Of a DNA stretch of 64,000 nucleotides, positions 61,467 through 64,000 are shown piece after piece. A program made the position numbers and the translations under genes. Under the pieces are notes generated by a model. The model saw only the letters and a program-made list of their open reading frames with translations, was not told the DNA's origin and did not search any database. The stretch comes from Chitinophaga sp. sic0106 (GTDB lineage Bacteria > Bacteroidota > Bacteroidia > Chitinophagales > Chitinophagaceae): contig NZ_JAHUWJ010000012.1 of the NCBI RefSeq assembly GCF_019219075.1, forward strand, positions 1 to 64,000. The letters run 5' to 3'. Every line of letters starts with the position of its first letter. Position 1 is the first letter of the stretch.

Positions 61467-62679
61467 CTACCAGGGGATTATTGATCACAGTTTTATGATG
61501 ACTGGTATGTATAAATGTATTTTCAGCACCCTTGAGCCGGAACAGCAGCGCCAGCATAATACCGATGGCCCTTGGCAGGTTCAGGATGGCCTGCACAAAA
61601 TAGCGGGCAAAAAATTTGCGCGGTATGGGCAATAGCAGGCAACAGGCATTGAGTGCCCATAATATCAGCCACCAGGATATAGGGAGAGATAAATAGCTGC
61701 CCAGCAGGAGGTATAGTCCCGGCATTATCGTAAGATAAGCCAGCAGCAACATCCTCGGGGGCATGAGATTATGACACAAAAAGAGGTTCAGGTAGTCGAA
61801 ATTCCCATGACGAAGCGCATCCCAGCCATTGGCCCGGTATTGCCAGAGATAGCTGTATTGAGCTGCCAGCCAGCGTTTACGTTGTTTGGCGAAGGCCGCA
61901 GGATTATCAATTTTTTCATCGAACACGAGGGCGTGTTCCATGTATAAAATAGGTTGCACAGGGATGCCTGTTTCACGGAAAACTTTTTTCTCCGCTATCA
62001 TCATCTGGAGAATTTTATCTTCTCCGGTGGCATCAATCTGCGCCATAATATGTTTAATCAGCCTGTAGTTAAACACCATTCCGGAGCCAATTACAGAAGA
62101 AGACAGGCCTAACGCGTTGCTGCCTTTACGATAGATGTGGTTAGCAATGATTTCATTGGCCGTATCAAGTATCGCAAAAGGAGAATCAATATTTTTCGCT
62201 ACGCGGCGTGCCTGAATCACCTGGTGTCCATCCAGAAAGGCGCGGTTCATTTTTAGCAGAAAGTCGGGATCGAGCAGGTTATCTGCATCACTGATGATAG
62301 CGCCGTCATATGTTTCCTGCAAGCTGGCAAATGCAACATTCAAAGCTTTCGCCTTGGTGCTTTTCTCAAAGCTCACCGGGATGACGATGGCGCTGGTGGC
62401 AGCTAATGCTGCCAGGGTTTCCGGTTGCAGGGAATCAGCAATGATAACGATATCATAAGCGCCACGCGGATAGCGCAGCGCTTCGTGATGCTGTACGGTT
62501 GATAATATAATGGCATCCTCCCGGTAGGCCGGCACCAGTATGGCAAAACGAAGGTGCTTTTCCGGAGCGGCGAAATCAGATTTCTTTTTGCGGCTAAAAG
62601 TAGCCGCCATACAGAACAGCAGGTTATAACATACCCACAGGGCCGGTATGGCGAACAACAACACTTCAATAACATGCAT
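61453..62679 (-). CDS. Membrane glycosyltransferase, GT2 (processive type)
   Basis: 408 residues from ATG 62679, two bases after the stop of the upstream sugar transferase; the longer frame from 62733 overlaps that gene and is rejected. One N-terminal helix (about 3-25) and three or four near the C-terminus surround a cytosolic GT-A domain with VPAYREDAIIL, ISDADNLLDPDF (DxD) and KQRKRWLAAQ, the QxxRW motif of processive beta-transferases such as cellulose and hyaluronan synthases. It could polymerise or extend the exopolysaccharide backbone; the sugar is not known. Confidence 0.88.
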   Translation of the reverse strand: MHVIEVLLFAIPALWVCYNLLFCMAATFSRKKKSDFAAPEKHLRFAILVPAYREDAIILSTVQHHEALRYPRGAYDIVIIADSLQPETLAALAATSAIVIPVSFEKSTKAKALNVAFASLQETYDGAIISDADNLLDPDFLLKMNRAFLDGHQVIQARRVAKNIDSPFAILDTANEIIANHIYRKGSNALGLSSSVIGSGMVFNYRLIKHIMAQIDATGEDKILQMMIAEKKVFRETGIPVQPILYMEHALVFDEKIDNPAAFAKQRKRWLAAQYSYLWQYRANGWDALRHGNFDYLNLFLCHNLMPPRMLLLAYLTIMPGLYLLLGSYLSLPISWWLILWALNACCLLLPIPRKFFARYFVQAILNLPRAIGIMLALLFRLKGAENTFIHTSHHKTVINNPLVDAEG

Positions 62680-62681
62680 CA

Positions 62682-63836
62682 CTATACGTTTTCTTTTTGC
62701 ACCAGGGCAAATGGAGTGTTCATCATGATCCACATGTCGTACCCGAAAGAATGTTTGTTGGCATAGCTGATATCCAGGCCTATCCTTTCTTCTACGGACA
62801 TATCTTTATTTCCTCTTTTGCTGATCTGCCACAGGCCGGTGATACCCGCGGGCGCGTTGAAGCGCTGCGACCAGTCATCTGTGGTGAGAGAGGCAGCTTC
62901 ATACAGCGGTAACGGGCGGTTGCCTACCAGCGACATATCCCCTTTTATTACGTTGAGCAATTGTGGCAGCTCATCAATACTGCTGTTGCGCAGGAAAGCA
63001 CCAAAACGGGTAATACGCGGATCATTGGTGACCTTATAAAACACGGCCCCACCCTCGTTGTTGCCATATTGGTTCAGGTGCGAGAGCTGCTGGAGTTTTT
63101 TATCGGCGTCCGGCACCATGGTGCGGAATTTATAAAAGCGGAATACCCTATAGTTTCTGCCAGCCCTTTTGGCGGCATACAATACCGGGCCTTTGGATTC
63201 GATACGTATAGCGAGGGCAATGAGCAGCAGCACCGGCATGAGCATGAACAACAGCATACTAGCGGCTATAACATCTACCGAACGTTTCAGAAAATACCCC
63301 AAAGTCCACTTAACCCCAGGCAGTTGGTTTTCTGCCGCAGTTTCCTGCCGCGTTATCACGCTGAGGTATTTGAATTTGCTGACGAAAGCTATTTTATTAT
63401 CGAGCGTGCTCACCAGGCATTCGCGGGTGATCACCTCATCAATGAAAGTATATTTACGTGCAAAGGTTTTCAGTTGTTCCGATACCTGTTCGGAATACAT
63501 GAAGAACGGGATGGAGCGCAGGATCTGGTTGTCCTTGAAGTACTGTTCCCATTGTTCGCATTCCTGTTCGTACCTGCTGTTAAAACGGTAGATGATGACA
63601 GCCGGAATTTTACGAAATACATTGAGTACTTCGGAGATGGCGGCCTGCGCAGCGGCGAGATCCTGTACTACCAGGAACTTGAAATTGCCAGGGGTATCTC
63701 TGATATCCAGGTAGGTATTACCTACGAAGATGACAATCTTTTCGGGGTTTAGTTGGCGTATCACAGCTGTTTCTGTTTTCTCATGCACAGGTTTCATCGG
63801 TGTAACAGGAGTTAATCCAGGTGTAGACGTTCCCAT
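62682..63836 (-). CDS. Priming sugar-phosphate transferase with receiver-like N-terminus
   Basis: 384 residues. The C-terminal 200 are a bacterial sugar transferase (WbaP/WcaJ catalytic part): one membrane helix (about 190-212) after [11 protein letters not shown], then [14 protein letters not shown] and the strongly conserved [24 protein letters not shown]. It starts each glycan unit by putting a sugar phosphate on undecaprenyl phosphate. The N-terminal 150 residues are not the usual multi-helix region but look like a degenerate receiver domain ([37 protein letters not shown]). A true receiver-domain gene lies directly upstream. First full gene of the minus-strand arm. Confidence 0.88.
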   Translation of the reverse strand: MGTSTPGLTPVTPMKPVHEKTETAVIRQLNPEKIVIFVGNTYLDIRDTPGNFKFLVVQDLAAAQAAISEVLNVFRKIPAVIIYRFNSRYEQECEQWEQYFKDNQILRSIPFFMYSEQVSEQLKTFARKYTFIDEVITRECLVSTLDNKIAFVSKFKYLSVITRQETAAENQLPGVKWTLGYFLKRSVDVIAASMLLFMLMPVLLLIALAIRIESKGPVLYAAKRAGRNYRVFRFYKFRTMVPDADKKLQQLSHLNQYGNNEGGAVFYKVTNDPRITRFGAFLRNSSIDELPQLLNVIKGDMSLVGNRPLPLYEAASLTTDDWSQRFNAPAGITGLWQISKRGNKDMSVEERIGLDISYANKHSFGYDMWIMMNTPFALVQKENV

Positions 63837-63870
63837 AATTACAATTTGGCGTTAAACAATCATCGGCTTC

Positions 63871-64000
63871 TTAGATGGCAGTAGCCAGTTGACCGCTGAG
63901 GATGTCGGCCACGGAGGCTGACAGCTGTACGGGATCAAACGGCTTGCTGAAAAAAGCCTGAACATTCTGGTAACGGTTTACTGTAGCGGTGGTATCGGCA
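63871..64000 (-). CDS. Response regulator, C-terminal end of receiver domain (5' part beyond window)
   Basis: The last 42 codons before the TAA at 63873-63871 encode NRYQNVQAFFSKPFDPVQLS followed by ASVADILSGQLATAI. FSKPFDPVQLSASVADIL is the end of a receiver domain: the conserved Lys-Pro-Phe loop and the final helix. The protein ends there, so it is either receiver-only or has its output domain on the N-terminal side. It is 34 nt upstream of the sugar transferase in the same direction and may control the exopolysaccharide locus. Confidence 0.75.
   Translation of the reverse strand, partial: ADTTATVNRYQNVQAFFSKPFDPVQLSASVADILSGQLATAI

Noticed and set aside
1-64000. tRNA or rRNA genes
   Set aside because: I looked through the intergenic stretches for T-loop and rRNA signatures and found none; a tRNA scan would settle it.

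Overview
The window reads as chromosomal DNA of a Bacteroidota member, most likely a Chitinophaga-like genus of the Chitinophagaceae. The evidence is Bacteroidota-type promoters (TAnnTTTG with an upstream TTTG about 19 bp away), a TonB-dependent receptor with a carboxypeptidase-like plug module, a type IX secretion (T9SS) sorting tail, a fused SpmA-SpmB protein, DUF5686 and DUF3347 proteins, and AT-rich spacers. Both ends cut genes: a giant repeat-rich surface protein on the left and a response regulator on the right. All assignments come from reading the sequence; no database search was run.

Layout. 1-5434: N-terminal 1,811 codons of a giant secreted protein on the minus strand, including at least six tandem 303-bp repeats; this gene covers the whole left end. 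5.8-18.5 kb: translation genes (rpmI-rplT on plus, thrS-infC on minus, about 9 kb apart and pointing at each other), with a GH20 hexosaminidase, an S41 peptidase lipoprotein, serA, a beta-lactamase-fold lipoprotein and a CDF metal transporter between them. 18.5-29 kb: a DUF3347 lipoprotein, an ABC-F ATPase, then a two-component system followed by a complete CzcCBA/CusCBA-type heavy-metal efflux operon. 29-34.8 kb: trhO, a palindromic repeat element, a candidate structured RNA, a receiver-only regulator, a 37-residue membrane protein with its own terminator, and a DUF5686 operon. 34.8-40.6 kb: methionine genes (metX divergent from osmC-metZ) and a TonB receptor.

40.7-47.7 kb is the standout: a complete retron defence-type locus on the minus strand. 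The order is WGR/HEAT-repeat protein (1101 aa), winged-helix plus SWIM zinc-finger protein (545 aa), a 250-nt msr-msd RNA, and a retron reverse transcriptase (508 aa). The RNA has matching a1/a2 ends, msr hairpins, a perfect 27-bp msd stem and a probable promoter of its own. The RT has the NAxxH, YADD and VTG hallmarks. I recall this effector pair as the retron class called type XIII, one of the least studied.

47.9-64 kb: ychF, the SpmAB fusion, small PH-domain and thiamine-binding-like proteins, a GNAT-nitrilase fusion, then an exopolysaccharide locus (five glycosyltransferases, a flippase, a priming sugar transferase with a receiver-like N-terminus, and a T9SS-exported esterase with PKD-like modules). 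A receiver-domain regulator begins at the right edge.
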